Assembly (NCBI GenBank): GCA_038030265.1
Contig: CM075939.1
Location: forward strand, 34,639,253 to 34,703,252
DNA length: 64,000 nt
Direction of reading: 5' to 3'
Source of the DNA: Corythucha ciliata
Taxonomy: Eukaryota; Arthropoda; Insecta; Hemiptera; Tingidae
A program made the translations under genes and the position numbers. This document shows, one piece after another, positions 11,263 through 23,313 of this stretch. The number at the start of each line of letters is the position of its first letter. The first letter of the stretch is position 1. The notes under the pieces are model-generated. The model was not told the origin of the DNA. It searched no databases and worked only from the letters and a program-made list of their open reading frames with translations.

Positions 11263-11434
11263 AGTTTCCTACAATTTTATCTCAATAATGGTATCGGTCT
11301 ATTAAGTGAATTTCTCAATGTTTAAATTCGTCGGGCACTTCTATAGGTTAACGATCAATAGGTGCTTTTGTTTCGTTATTTACATTTTGGAATTGTTTTG
11401 TTTTTTAATAATTAAGAAAACGTAATCTTATCTT

Positions 11435-11440
11435 TTTATT
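11435..11440 (-). terminator. Polyadenylation signal of secreted paralogue 2
   Basis: AATAAA on the minus strand, 43 bases past the stop codon of the gene at 11484-12167. Confidence 0.6.
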
Positions 11441-11483
11441 CTACTCTCTATCTCTCCATCTTACTCACTCTCTCAATATTGGT

Positions 11484-12167
11484 CTATTCGGTACTGCATA
11501 AGTTTAGCAAATTCACACCAAAGTCGGCGGCATCATAAAACAATGGATTTATTTTGTCGATAATCAATGGCTTAACGAAACTCCATGAAGACACCATATT
11601 CACTAGCCAACTGGTCAGTACATTAAACAATCCAAATGATAAACCCAAATGAACACCGTCAAAGTCTTCGATTCGAGCCCAGTTCAAGATAGTTGTGCAA
11701 TTATCCGTTGAAGGTGTATAAATCGTAAGACTGAAAGTGATCTTATTCGACTTGACCGAAAACGACAACGGTCCTCGGCCGATTTCAAACAGAAGACACC
11801 GAGCTTTGAAATAGTCGAAATGAATGTTGAACACCTCCAAACCCGCCTCAGCACCTACAGTCATGTTGACAGAGGTATCTGACGAGCCTGTGTAAGCTGG
11901 CCCAAGTCGCACCATCGTGCTGGCATTTTTGAATGTTCCGCCTCGTCCTTCAAGATGAAGGTCCAGCCACAGCGGTAGACTGATTGAAGTCTTAAAATCT
12001 GAAATATGGTAGTCGTCGTAACCCGCGGATATTATATTAGCCTTGATTTGGCGCAGGAAAAAGTCGAATAGGATATCCGAGGGCGTCTCATCTAGGGCCA
12101 GAACGATAGGGGAAAATGTCAATGCTAACGCGACTACGAATGCGTAAATTGGCACAAGCACTGCCAT
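11484..12167 (-). CDS. Secreted group 7 allergen-like protein, paralogue 2
   Basis: Single-exon gene for 227 residues with an N-terminal signal peptide (MAVLVPIYAFVVALALTFSP). The family hallmarks are all present: an early DILFDFFLRQIK helix-like segment, a GGTFKNASTMVRLGPA block near residue 80, the conserved cysteine in DNCTTILNWARIEDF, and the C-terminal cysteine in LNLCSTE. A third cysteine (ARCLLFEI) is specific to this copy. NAS, NMT and NCT are potential glycosylation sites. It lies 275 bp upstream of paralogue 1 in the same orientation, so the pair looks like a tandem duplication, though strongly diverged in sequence. The group 7 allergen-like assignment carries the same uncertainty as for paralogue 1. 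Confidence 0.8.
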   Translation of the reverse strand: MAVLVPIYAFVVALALTFSPIVLALDETPSDILFDFFLRQIKANIISAGYDDYHISDFKTSISLPLWLDLHLEGRGGTFKNASTMVRLGPAYTGSSDTSVNMTVGAEAGLEVFNIHFDYFKARCLLFEIGRGPLSFSVKSNKITFSLTIYTPSTDNCTTILNWARIEDFDGVHLGLSFGLFNVLTSWLVNMVSSWSFVKPLIIDKINPLFYDAADFGVNLLNLCSTE

Positions 12168-12182
12168 GGTCAGTCAACATTT

Positions 12183-12221
12183 GAACTGAAAACTTGCGAG
12201 AGGTCCGTTTAAATTTTATAA
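12183..12221 (-). promoter_or_regulatory. Core promoter of secreted paralogue 2
   Basis: TTATAAAATTT (12211-12221) with an arthropod-type initiator TCAGTTC (12183-12189) about 30 bases downstream, on the minus strand. The ATG follows 15 bases later, so the 5' leader is very short. Confidence 0.65.
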
Positions 12222-14648
12222 CATGCTATACATGAATTTATCAACGATTCGATTGATTTAAAGCTTAGTGAATATCAAGATTACTAGACATTATTCAATA
12301 TCCGAAAAAAATCCAGAAAAAATCAGTTTATAATCTTTTTAAGCCACAGATAACGAATCAATGACAAAATGTGTAGCGAACTCGTCATGGCACGCCAGCA
12401 AAATAAAGGAACGGAATTTACTAGCAACGTTTGCTATCGGGTTCTCTAGATTACTATTCGCCCAATCTTGCTTACGAGATTCTTAAGAGATTGGGAGACC
12501 GCTATGATTCAAAATAAGTCTTATAATGGCTTAAATGACGAAATAAAAATTATTTGCCCAGCAAAATACCAGCTTTTTGCCCTCCCTAGTAATCCAATTG
12601 TCAGGCCAAATTGTCATTTTTCGCCCACAAAACAACCAAAGTCCAGATAGAAAGGACCAGCTTAGGGCATGTTACAGTCTGTTCAGGCAATGGAATCCCT
12701 TTAGGACGCTGCTCCCTCATCACATAACACCCGAAACGTTATGCATCGGGGACATTTGTTGTGTCGGGCGTCATGCATGTGATGAGCGAGTAGCGTGAAG
12801 TATAATCGTATAGAAATTATTCGATTATCATACGGTGGGCAGCAGGGGGTGTCTTGAAATGGCAACACCGTCATCGAAATTAGGACGTTAGGAACTCACA
12901 GGCCTGTAAGCTGTCAAGTGATTGTCCTCAATAAGACCGTAGCCAGCCAGCAGAAGGTACCAAATATGTGAAGGACAGAAGGGACCGGCATTTCCCCTCC
13001 CGCCGCCGAACCTCAGCAAGACCTTCAGTGTTCGGTACATTGCCTAATGCCTAAGGTCTGCCTGGTACATGGGGTTAGACTAGTCGTAGCGACCTGCGGT
13101 AAGGGCAATGGGGGTGGACCACCCCGGGCCACCGTTCTGAGGTGGCCTCCCGCCCTGCCCAGAAGCTGTAAGATGGGAAATAAAGGATTTCTTAGGAGTT
13201 CTTAGTAGAGAACCAAGTTTATTTACCTGTCTGTCAGCAGGATTGTAAGGAATTTTGGTGTTTGACATGTTACAAAAAGATTTGTTTCGGCCTACAGGAT
13301 GCCTTGAGAATGGCGGGGTGCACCATAGCCCGAAAGTAGTCGGCATTGTGTTTGCAAATTCTCGAAGAAATTAGTTAACCACCTACAGTTTCTTAGGTTT
13401 TTTCGTTCATGGATGTATGATAAGATGGAAATGAGACTTGGTACCCGGTTGGACAGAGGATGAAAGTACAGACAAAAAGCTCAAGGATAAAATTCACCCC
13501 CAATTTCGTAAGATTAGCTCGTCCGAAAGACTGATTCCGTGGGTTTGGCTCCCTCAAAGAGCTAATTCTGTGGGTCAAGTATCCACAGCAGTGGAATTCT
13601 CTCTCAGAAAAATAATTCCGTGGGTTCCGCTGTATCAATAACAAAATTTTGCTCTGTTAACTCTCATTGGGAGAGCAATTTCGTTGTAATTGAAAAAAAC
13701 AATTTTGTGAATTTAGCTCTTCCGTACCCCAAATTTCACGGATCTGATACTGTCAATAAACCAAACTCGCAGGGCTTAGCTTTTTCGTAAGCGAAATTTC
13801 GTGTGGCCTTTGTGACCCTTTCTGCTACTATCCAAGAGGGAGAGATTGAGCGGGAGAGTGACGAAACGCCCTAGGAAAACGCTGGAACAGTGGTGGCCGC
13901 TGGGTGGGCGTTGCCTCTTTGCACGGTTTTTGGATGATTCTTTTGCCTTGAAATTAGAAATTAAACAACCAAAATCTGTATTTTTCGAATAGTGTAATAG
14001 TTTGATGGTCGGTATTCTTGTACCCTATAGAGACTTTTCAACAAAATAGTCATTAACTTTGATTGGACAATCCCGATGACTTGTAAGGGGCAGGGTGGGG
14101 TATGTGTAACGCACTTTCGAAGTGATTGGGGGACGTGAAATGCGTAAAGCTGCCCACCCATCCGTTAACGCCCAGGTCCTCTAGGTTGTCCGCGCTTGAT
14201 CTAACTGTCGTTTTTGTCATGTAGCCATCCATTTGTCAACGAGTTTGCCTATTTAGTTCCAGAACTCGGTCATTCTTGCGACCGTAAGACTCTCGTTTAG
14301 GCACCAAGACACTGAAATAATATGTACTGCGCTCTATAAGCGACAGTACATTGTCTTAGGTACCTCAAAAGGAACTAAAATAAGTATACATATACGGCTC
14401 TTCTACCACCAAACTGACAGGTTGAATCGAACCAAGAAAATTTATCTTCAGTGCGCGCAAATTAGGTCTTTCAGTATACGGAAAATGGATAATGTGGCCC
14501 TCAGAAGTCGATAATGGAACTACGAAACATGAATTTTACGCTTGAATCTGATTGGCCTGGCGAAAGAAATGGTTGGTCGCCTCGTAACCGGGACTTTTAG
14601 CTACGGCACCCGTCGGTTACTTACAGCCAAAATGATCGCATCAAGTTA
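12222..14648. other. No gene recognised; diverged repeats
   Basis: No coding sequence can be supported. The stretch 12960-13160 is GC-richer than its surroundings and has a weak counterpart at 55860-55945 (both contain cagcaaga, ttcagtgttc and an acat-gcc block), so it may be an old dispersed element. The stretch 13490-13800 consists of loose repeats of an aattccgtgggttggctc type (degenerate family 2). Confidence 0.35.
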
Positions 14649-14657
14649 GTGTGAGAG

Positions 14658-14930
14658 CAAGGTGACTAAACTTTCTATAGGTGCCGCAGATCTTCGGCCA
14701 TTACTCACGAGCAGTCCCAACCACCTTTGCGCTGGACCCAGTACATTATTAATTGTTATTGGGCTGCGATTTTTGAGCATTCATAGACTTCAATTTCAAA
14801 ATTAACTTGCTATGCTGTTCTAGGGTAAGCAATTGGGAGTAAAGTACTGCTGGTGACGTCAATCCCCATCCCTTCCGCCTGATGGGCAGGGGGAAATCTG
14901 GGGCACCTGTAGAAGAGTTTAGTCACCTTG
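14658..14930. mobile_element. TIR element with 9-bp target duplication (MULE-type MITE)
   Basis: Terminal inverted repeats of about 30 bp (caaggtgactaaact at the left, agtttagtcaccttg at the right, continuing inward to aggtgcc/ggcacct). The direct repeat gtgtgagag lies on both sides (14649-14657 and 14931-14939). A 9-bp duplication is characteristic of Mutator-like elements. 273 bp, non-coding. Confidence 0.8.
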
Positions 14931-14939
14931 GTGTGAGAG

Positions 14940-16433
14940 CCTACAGAAAACAACTTTTTATAACCTTTTAACACCAGCTGAAACCACTATTTTATTTTTA
15001 AACGAGAAACAAGGATAGGATATGATAGGAATAAAATTAAATTAAATATTTACTATAGTTCAATTAGACAATGGACACTTCAACATTATTTTTCCTCCGT
15101 TTATGAGAATGGAAAACCCCGCGGGCACGCACAAACACGTTGCGTGGCTACTGGCTGCCTAAAACCGATTTTCTAGAATAATAATTCGGTATTTGAAACT
15201 GTATGAAACGTTAAATACACACGAGTTGCGAACGGTTTTCATCATTTCCACCTTTGCTGAACGTAAAATAAACCAACGATGAACGTACTAAAAACAAAAC
15301 GTTGGTTGATTGTCAATGTCACCCTGAGTTCCCCTCTCCGCAGCAAAGGCTCTAAAAAATTACACATCTCTTCCGTGTTTTTAATTGCGTAATCTGCTAG
15401 TTATATTATTCAAACATTTAAGGTATTTTGCTATGAATTTCACGTTTTCAAATTCAAGCAAAGCACCTGCATATAGCTACTGAATGCACTAAATGCATAA
15501 GGCGAGACTGCACCCTTTCCCCTCCAATTAATACCTCTGGCGTTCAGAGAGGTCGAATCGTTTCGTCGTTCAAATAATTCTTGTGGGATACTGTTTCGAA
15601 GGAACAGAAAAGGTGAAACACTCTATTTAAAATCCTGTTTTGTTTTTTTCTTCCAATTTTCATTCACTTCCCCCTACGATTATCCCCGGAGGGAAAACTG
15701 GCGGGTGAGCCTCGACTTAAATCTTCTTGAGTCCAAAGTTGGATTGTAAAAAGTTTGGTACTTTTATCCCAAGTTTCTAGAATTTTTCACTCTTTCCGTT
15801 CGTAGACGGGCTTTTTTCAATGTTGGTTTCGTGTTCTAAGAAGAGTTGCGGTTCATTTGGTCTTGGCGAGTTACAGGAAAATTAAATGTGAAATGCCCCT
15901 GCAAAGCTTATCTCATTAAAATGTTTATTCCGTGATCTGGAGTATTCTTTTATTCAAAATGATATCTCTGCTATCTGATGAATAAAGCACTCAAGAAGGT
16001 AGGCAATCCTCAACGCTTTCGTGTCATGATAGTGAGCCGAAACAAGTTGCCAAGACGATAAAAGCCACTTTTCTGCCCGCTACTTTCCCCATAACGGCGC
16101 AATTCCAAATGCCAACCTCGGGTACGCCGTACTGCCATCGATAGTCTACGCAAAAAAGAAAATCAATAAGATACCTTTCTGGTTGTTATTTTCTATCCCC
16201 CACCCACCGCCAAATTTGAATGACCAAAACCCCTGAAATCTCTTTTTTTCAACGAGTTAACTCTCACGAAAGTGACTTTCTAGGGAGTCAATCCTGCGAA
16301 ATTGGCTTTTTAGGGAGTCAATATTTTGCGAAATTGGCTTTTTGATTGAGCAAGTACGGCGATTTTTGAATATTTGAGTGTCAATAATAATTCATCAACT
16401 ATTTATTTATTACAGAAATTATTTGGTAACACT
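14940..16433. other. No gene recognised; short repeats at its end
   Basis: AT-rich sequence without supported genes. At 16255-16350 there are three loose copies of a ttgcgaaattggctttttag unit (degenerate family 2). Confidence 0.4.
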
Positions 16434-16600
16434 TTGTTGCCAGGAAATCATTCACAGAGCATTCATAGGATTCCAGGTGATAGTATTCCAACTCTTAGGA
16501 AGGGAAAAATTCAGGGAAACCCGAAGTATTTCCAAGATTTGACTATAGTGGCTGAGAAATATTGACGTCCACTCTTCATTAACATGTCTGATTAGCACTA

Positions 16601-16841
16601 TAGTCGGATCGGCGAAAGAATGTGCATGAGTGGTGGGAGGCCATAAGCCAGCTTTTTCCCTCTCTTAACGTGGTTCTCTACTTCTCCACTTATTATCAAA
16701 CAACTGCAACCAATAACAGAGAGTTTTACCGATAAAATAGGAGAGGCTCCTCTCAGGTGATGGTGAGGTAGCGGTGAGTCATGTGGGTTTAGGGAAAAGA
16801 GAGAGGGTAATTTCATGCACATTCTTTCACCGATCCGACTA
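16601..16841. mobile_element. Tc1/mariner-type MITE in unit A
   Basis: Inverted ends tagtcggatcgg...ccgatccgacta extend about 30 bp (gaaagaatgtgcatga). TA lies on both sides (16599-16600, 16842-16843). Unit B has the unoccupied site at 18472 (gcactaattg), which fixes the borders exactly. 241 bp, non-coding. Confidence 0.9.
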
Positions 16842-17917
16842 TAATTGTCGTCGAATTTCTCAAATTAGAAAAAAGAACAGAAGGAACCCATTATGCGTTT
16901 TTTTCATGTTTGTAAGCGGTACTGTTTGTTGTGAGTCGAAACTGGTAACCGTGACGTCAAGCTTTTGTGGCGTATTGAATACGACCACTATTCTCCAACA
17001 AAAAATCAATACGCATGCATTTCATAGCAATATGTCTATTTCATCAATTTTTTATCATATTGGCGATTGTAGCTATCACTAGCGGCGCTAGTGTCGTGTG
17101 ATAATGAAACCGGTACTCCCCACATATGATAAATTATAACAAGTTTTCTGTTTTTTTAAAGTGTTTTTTCGTGGTCAACATCCGTAACATTTCGGGAAAA
17201 AATTAGTCAGTTGGCCTAATGTGACGAGAACAGACGAACATGGTTTCTGATACATTTATACTCAAACGTCAAGCAAGCTCCCAAGTCCCAAACCTTTCGG
17301 CGGTCGACGTTCTCCCAACACTGGGCTAATTGATAACTGACACCGTCGAACCCTCAATTTTTGGGAAACAATGGCATGATAATGTTGTGTGCCGATTACG
17401 ACGCGAAGAGCAATCGAAGACACAGCAGTTTTCTCTGGATTCACCATTGAGAGACATCCCACGAAAGCCTTATAATTTCTTTATTGGTACTCGCCAGCTC
17501 ACCGTTTTCTTTTAGTGCTCAGACAACGGCACGGGTTCAGCATGGTCGAAAACGTTTTTGAAACGGTGTTTTCGAGTTTTCTTGCCCCAACAAATAGCCG
17601 GTAGTGAAAGTTTCTGTACGGGTGTACCATGAACCCGCATAACCATCTTGTTTTCTTGATTCGGCGATCCCAAAGGTACAATATCGAGGTCTCCTCGTCA
17701 TCGTCGGATGTTTTAGCCGTAGTTCACGGTAAAAAAGGGTCACTGACCAACATTTTTGATATATGGAACTTCCTCAATGTAGAAAACCTTTTTTGGTTTG
17801 TTGCCAAACGACAACAACAAATCACATGGAGTACCGGACTCAATGTTTCTCTGAAACGCCACCAGATAACGTATCCCTTAGCTACAATCGCCAATAACAC
17901 CCCTCCGTACTTGAGCC

Positions 17918-18064
17918 CCAGGGGGGTTGTAATAGAAAAGTGAAACACACGTGAGACGAGATGAGATTGACTTTGACAGCTAAAATTTATGAACACAACA
18001 TGGCTGTGAAATTCATTCTCATCTCGTCTCACACGTGTTTCACTTTTCTATTACAACCCCCCAG
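17918..18064. mobile_element. Hairpin MITE in unit A
   Basis: Arms of about 45 bp: ggggttgtaatagaaaagtg, then aaacacacgtgagacgagat, with the inverse at 18017-18062 and a loop of about 50 bp. The same element occupies the same place in units B and C, so it was present before the units multiplied. Confidence 0.85.
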
Positions 18065-18205
18065 GTTTACACACCCTCCTGATGTGGCCAGTCATATGAT
18101 AAGTTGTTTTAGAGAGTTTTAAAAAATGAAAAAAAACACTCGTTCGGTTTTCCGTAAATCTTCTCGTACACATTACTGACGACGAGGATAAAAGCTGTCG
18201 AGTCT

Positions 18206-18312
18206 GATGCCGAAAAAGAGAGATCGGCAGGTCAGCGACTATTGCTCGAATCCACAGAACACTAGCAATTCGTTTAATGAGTCACAAAGAAGCAGTCATA
18301 TTACGATCAAAT
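18206..18312 (+). pseudogene. Gypsy gag N-terminus, unit A (cut short)
   Basis: Begins MPKKRDRQVSDYCS like the copies in B and C but runs straight into unit B after about 35 codons, at aaatgccaggaaatc. The junction lies inside gag and marks the recombination point between units. Confidence 0.7.
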
Positions 18313-19547
18313 GCCAGGAAATCATTCACAGAGCATTCATAGGATTCCAGGTGATAGTATTCCACTCTTAGGAAGTGAAAAATACAGGGAAACCCGAAGT
18401 ATTTTCAAGATTTGACTATAGTGGCTGAGAAATATTGACGTCCACTCTTCATTAACATGTCTGACTAGCACTAATTGTCGTAGAATTTCTCAAATTACAA
18501 AAAAGAACAGAAGGAACCCATAATGCGTTTTTTTCATGTTTGTAAGCGGTACTGTTTGTTGTGAGTCGAAACTGGTAACCGTGACGTCAAGCTTTTGTGG
18601 CGTATTGAATACGACCACTATTCTCCAACAAAAAATCAATACGCATGCATTTCATAGCAATATGTCTATTTCATCAATTTTTTATCATATTGGCGATTGT
18701 AGCTATCACTAGCGGCGCTAGTGTCGTGTGATAATGAAACCGGTACTCCCCACATATGATAAATTATAACAAGTTTTCTGTTTTTTTAAAGTGTTTTTTC
18801 GTGGTCAACATCCGTAACATTTCGGGAAAAAATTAGTCAGTTGGCCTAATGTGACGAGAACAGACGAACATGGTTTCTGATACATTTATACTCAAACGTC
18901 AAGCAAGCTCCCAAGTCCCAAACCTTTCGGCGGTCGACGTTCTCCCAACACTGGGCTAATTGATAACTGACACCGTCGAACCCTCAATTTTTGGGAAACA
19001 ATGGCATGATAATGTTGTGTGCCGATTACGACGCGAAGAGCAATCGAAGACACAGCAGTTTTCTCTGGATTCACCATTGAGAGACATCCCACGAAAGCCT
19101 TATAATTTCTTTATTGGTACTCGCCAGCTCACCGTTTTCTTTTAGTGCTCAGACAACGGCACGGGTTCAGCATGGTCGAAAACGTTTTTGAAACGGTGTT
19201 TTCGAGTTTTCTTGCCCCAACAAATAGCCGGTAGTGAAAGTTTCTGTACGGGTGTACCATGAACCCGCATAACCATCTTGTTTTCTTGATTCGGCGATCC
19301 CAAAGGTACAATATCGAGGTCTCCTCGTCATCGTCGGATGTTTTAGCCGTAGTTCACGGTAAAAAAGGGTCACTGACCAACATTTTTGATATATGGAACT
19401 TCCTCAATGTAGAAAACCTTTTTTGGTTTGTTGCCAAACGACAACAACAAATCACATGGAGTACCGGACTCAATGTTTCTCTGAAACGCCACCAGATAAC
19501 GTATCCCTTAGCTACAATCGCCAATAACAACCCTTCGTACTTGAGCC

Positions 19548-19692
19548 CAGGGGGGTTGTAATAGAAAAGTGAAACACACGTGAGACGAGATGAGATTGAC
19601 TTTGACAGCTAAAATTTATGAACACAACATGGCTGTGAAATTCATTCTCATCTCGTCTCACACGTGTTTCACTTTTCTATTACAACCCCCAG
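19548..19692. mobile_element. Hairpin MITE in unit B
   Basis: Second copy of the element at 17918-18064, in the same position within the repeat unit, with single-base differences. Confidence 0.8.
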
Positions 19693-19833
19693 GTTTCCAC
19701 ACCCTCCTGATGTAGCCAGTCATATGATAAGTTGTTTTAGAGAGTTTTAAAAAATGAAAAAAACACTCGTTCGCTTTTCCGTAAATCTTCTCGTAATCAT
19801 TACTGACGACGAGGATAAAAGCTGTCGAGTCTG

Positions 19834-20061
19834 ATGCCGAAAAAGAGAGATCGGCAGGTCAGCGACTATTGCTCGACTCCACAGAACACTAGCAATTCGT
19901 TTAATGAGTCACAAAGAAGCAGTCATATTACGATCAAATGCGAAAATTTCGATCCTAAGACATGCGACCTGGAGGTGTGGTACTTGAAATTCTCCACTGC
20001 ACTGCGGCTTTCTCAAATTCAAGACGAGGTAACAACAAGATGTTTGCTAAAGTCTGCCCAC
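19834..20061 (+). pseudogene. Gypsy gag N-terminus, unit B
   Basis: Starts MPKKRDRQVSDYCS and reads to ENFDPKTCDLEVWYLKFSTA and TRCLLKSA, a pattern of Gypsy gag (capsid) N-termini. It stops at the same point as the copy in unit C, where the MITE with ggatggactctcg ends is inserted. Confidence 0.75.
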
Positions 20062-20281
20062 TTAGGGATGGACTCTCGCACACCCCCGAATTTAGTGAAA
20101 TGAGCTTCCCCTTTACCACTTCTTCTAAAAATAAAGCACCGGGAATAATTTTAGAACAAACGATCACTGTGAAAGCGTCTATACGTAAGTTATTTTGTTG
20201 ATTTCTTTAAATATTTTTGGTGGGAGTGAACAAATCGAACTATCGAAGTGAAGCAACACATTCGAGAGTCCATCACTAAAG
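20061..20281. mobile_element. MITE with GATGGACTCTCG ends, copy 1
   Basis: Left end cttagggatggactctcg, right end cgagagtccatcactaaag. TA lies next to both inverted arms, so a Tc1/mariner-type duplication is possible. Other copies are at 24033-24253 and 47951-48169. All three are followed by the ctttggtttcctag sequence, so the two elements spread as one unit. Confidence 0.75.
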
Positions 20282-20512
20282 CTTTGGTTTCCTAGAAAAG
20301 CGGTGCCGTAAAATTCTCCGAAAATTTCCCTTTTAAATCAAGCCTTTGTTGCCAGGAAATCATTCACAGAGCATTCATAGGATTCCAGGTGATAGTATTC
20401 CAACTCTTAGGAAGGGAAAAATTCAGGGAAACCCGAAGTATTTCCAAGATTTGACTATAGTGGCTGAGAAATATTGACGTCCACTCTTCATTAACATGTC
20501 TGATTAGCACTA

Positions 20513-20753
20513 TAGTCGGATCGGCGAAAGAATGTGCATGAGTGGTGGGAGGCCATAAGCCAGCTTTTTCCCTCTCTTAACGTGGTTCTCTACTTCTCCA
20601 CTTATTATCAAACAACTGCAACCAATAACAGAGAGTTTTACCGATAAAATAGGAGAGGCTCCTCTCAGGTGATGGTGTGGTAGCGGTGAGTCATGTGGGT
20701 TTAGGGAAAAGAGAGAGGGTAATTTCATGCACATTCTTTCACCGATCCGACTA
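20513..20753. mobile_element. Tc1/mariner-type MITE in unit C
   Basis: Same element and same site as 16601-16841, with TA at 20511-20512 and 20754-20755. One base differs in the interior (gatggtgtgg against gatggtgagg). Confidence 0.9.
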
Positions 20754-21737
20754 TAATTGTCGTCGAATTTCTCAAATTACAAAAAAGAACAGAAGGAACC
20801 CATAATGCATTTTTTTCATGTTTGTAAGCGGTACTGTTTGTTGTGAACTGTCGAAACTGGTAACCGTGACGTCAAGCTTTTGTGGCGTATTGAATACGAC
20901 CACTATTCTCCAACACAAAATCAATACACATGCATTTCATAGCAATATGTCTATTTCATCAATTTTTTATCATATTGGCGATTGTAGCTATCACTAGCGG
21001 CGCTAGTGTCGTGTGATAATGAAACCGGTACTCCCCACATATTATGTTAAATTATAACAAGTTTTGTGTTTTTTTAAAGTGTTTTTTCGTGGTCAACATC
21101 CGTAACATTTCGGGAAAAAATTAGTCAGTTGGCCTAATGTGACGAGAACAGACGAACATGGTTTCTGATACATTTATACTCAAACGTCAAGCAAGCTCCC
21201 AAGTCCCAAACCTTTCGGCGGTCGACGTTCTCCCAACACTGGGCTAATTGATAACTGACACCGTCGAACCCTCAATTTTTGGGAAACAATGGCATGATAA
21301 TGTTGTGTGCCGATTACGACGCGAAGAGCAATCGAAGACACACCAGTTTTCTCTTGATTCACCATTGAGAGACATCCCACGAAAGCCTTATCATTTCTTT
21401 ATTGGTACTCGCCAGCTCACCGTTTTCTTTTAGTGCTCCGACAACGGCACGGGTTCAGCATGGTCGAAAACGTTTTTGAAACGGTGTTTTCGAGTTTTCT
21501 TGCCCCAACAAATAGCCGGTAGTGAAAGTTTCTGTACGGGTGTACCATGAACCCGCATAACCATCTTGTTTTCTTGATTCGGCGATCCCAAAGGTACAAT
21601 ATCGAGGTCTCCTCGTCGACTGTAACTGATTTGGGGAAATCAACGACCGAGCCTTGGTGGGAACGGCATTCGAATTGGGCAAAGGGCAGCGAAGACGGTG
21701 CGATTGAATTGGGGAAACTTAATAATCGGTTGACCCC

Positions 21738-23313
21738 TTGCTCTTTTGCGATAAAAACAAATATCCCAGTGCGTGCATCATCATCGTGAAACTTCCAACC
21801 ACGACAGTTAGTAGCGTTCTAGACTTCACGGCTTGCTTGTTCACATCTTCGCGTGGTAAAATTGCGATTATTGTTGAGAGCCACAAGTATACTGAGCATC
21901 GGAAACTCATGGATGGGAGTGTCTCTTTTAGGTGCTATAATCGGATGTGTGGTGTTTCACTATGTACGGATTCTAAAGTGTCAAAGGTATTGTCAGCAAA
22001 TTCCAACCAGCATAATCATCCTCCTCCTACACACAACAGGTGGTTGAAAGACAGAGAGTGTGTTCTAGTCTCAAGAGGAAAGCCGTGGAAGAGGTTCACA
22101 CGAAACCCAACAAGTTGATCTTCGAACTTGGAACATACAGAGGGGTGATTCTGTAACTCGCAAAATTTACGTGTCGTAACTGGGAAGGAGGGGGAGAGGA
22201 TGTACCCCGTTGCCTTGGTTTTTCCACGCATTTGTCAATAATTTATTATTTTTTCTTCGAGACCACACATTCTAGCGTGAAAATTCCACAGTTTAATTCA
22301 CTAGGTATCGTAAAAACCATGGCAACGAGGTACCTCCCCTCGCCCTTCTTCCATTTTACGACACGTAAATTTTGCAAGTTACAGAATCACCCCCCAGATT
22401 TACACCTCATTCGTCAGTGTATGTATTTTGCCCGAAAAAAAATTCTGCCATCCGTACCCAAATCATTAGAGGAATGTCTTCAACAGTTGAAAGAAATTCA
22501 AGGAAGTCTCGTAATAAATGGCGAAAAATTTTGTTTTATCAAGGACGATGACGAAATTCCAATTTTTACAACTCGCAAGCACCTACAGTTACTTACAAGA
22601 GCGCACGACGTAATAGTTGACGGAACTTTCTCCTTTGCCCCAAAGTTTTTTCTTCAGATCTATACTGTACATGCTAATATTAATGGCTTCAACATCCCCG
22701 TAGTCCATGGCTTTTTACACTGTAAAACTACTGCAGTATACAAACAGTTCTGGCTAAATGTGCGGCATTTGTGTCTAACATTCATCTCGTCTGATTTAGA
22801 GATGAAAGTGGTTCATCTAGATTTTGAAAAAGGAGCCCACAACGCAGTAAGAGAAATTTTTCCGTCCGTTACCATTTTTGGCTGTTCGTTTCATCTTGCT
22901 CAATCCTGGTACAGAAGGATCCAGAAGGAAAACGGTTACTAAAGCACTACAAAGAAAAAACGGACGTTGGGGCATGGACTAAAAAATTTTTTGCTTTGAA
23001 GTACCTTCCACCGGGCAAAGTGTACAACGCCTTCACCTCCCTCATGTTGGAATCACATAACGAGGGGATGAATTTTACCTATTATATTTTGACTAACTAT
23101 ATCGAAGAAGACTGCAGCTTCCCCCCTTCGATATGGGCAGCTCCCCCTCCTATCAGTAACATCAGAACGACAAATGGGGCTGAAGGGTTCCATTCAGACT
23201 ACAACCGGCAATTTTATTCACCACACCCGAATGTACACATCGTCATTTCGGCTCTTCAAGAAATATGGGCTGAATCTGAGCTAAAAATCAAGAGCATTGA
23301 AAAAGGTACCTAA
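21738..23313 (+). pseudogene. FLYWCH zinc-finger / MULE transposase, interrupted
   Basis: Transposase gene of a Mutator-like element. The first part (to about 22118) carries a FLYWCH-type zinc finger: RGKIAIIVESHKYTEHRKL, then FRCYNRMCGVSLCTD and HNHPPPTH. From 22400 comes the MULE transposase domain with the DDE-type catalytic residues: D in DVIVDGTFSF, D in VVHLDFEKGAHNAV, the CxxH pair in GCSFHLAQ, and a candidate E in TTNGAEGFHSDYN. Two breaks are visible: a family 1 MITE at 22138-22397 between the finger and the catalytic domain, and a frame change between 22942 and 22996. It lies inside repeat unit C; units A and B lack it, either because it was inserted only here or because they are deletion derivatives. 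Confidence 0.85.
22138..22397. mobile_element. Fold-back MITE, family 1, copy 2
   Basis: Ends cagaggggtgattctgtaac and the inverse, interior matching the element at 4427-4687 in reverse orientation (shared tttcttcgagaccacacatt). It interrupts the MULE transposase gene. Confidence 0.85.

Larger units (their letters stand above)
16434..18312 (+). repeat. Long tandem repeat, unit A
   Basis: First of three direct repeats (A, B, C), each beginning tttgttgccaggaaatcatt or at the same point a few bases in, and each ending in a leader plus the start of a Gypsy gag gene. Unit A holds a mariner-type MITE (16601-16841) and a hairpin element (17918-18064). It lacks the 1.7-kb transposase segment of unit C. 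No coding frame is readable in the body. Being followed by gag each time, the body may be a long terminal repeat plus leader, but I found no convincing LTR ends or primer-binding site. Confidence 0.85.
18313..20344 (+). repeat. Long tandem repeat, unit B
   Basis: Near-identical to unit A from 18481 onward, but without the mariner-type MITE (unoccupied TA at 18472) and without the transposase segment. It ends with a longer gag start and a MITE (20061-20281). Its leader differs from A and C at a few bases (gttcgctttt, cgtaatcatt), while A's leader matches C. Confidence 0.85.

Noticed and set aside
10516..12167. Takeout/juvenile-hormone-binding family for the secreted paralogues
   Set aside because: The N-terminal cysteine pair and usual length of about 245 residues are missing. 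Not fully excluded; kept as the alternative.
17262..21799. Repeated open frames of 60-80 codons in units A-C
   Set aside because: They recur only because the DNA units are repeated, overlap on both strands and show no recognisable domain.
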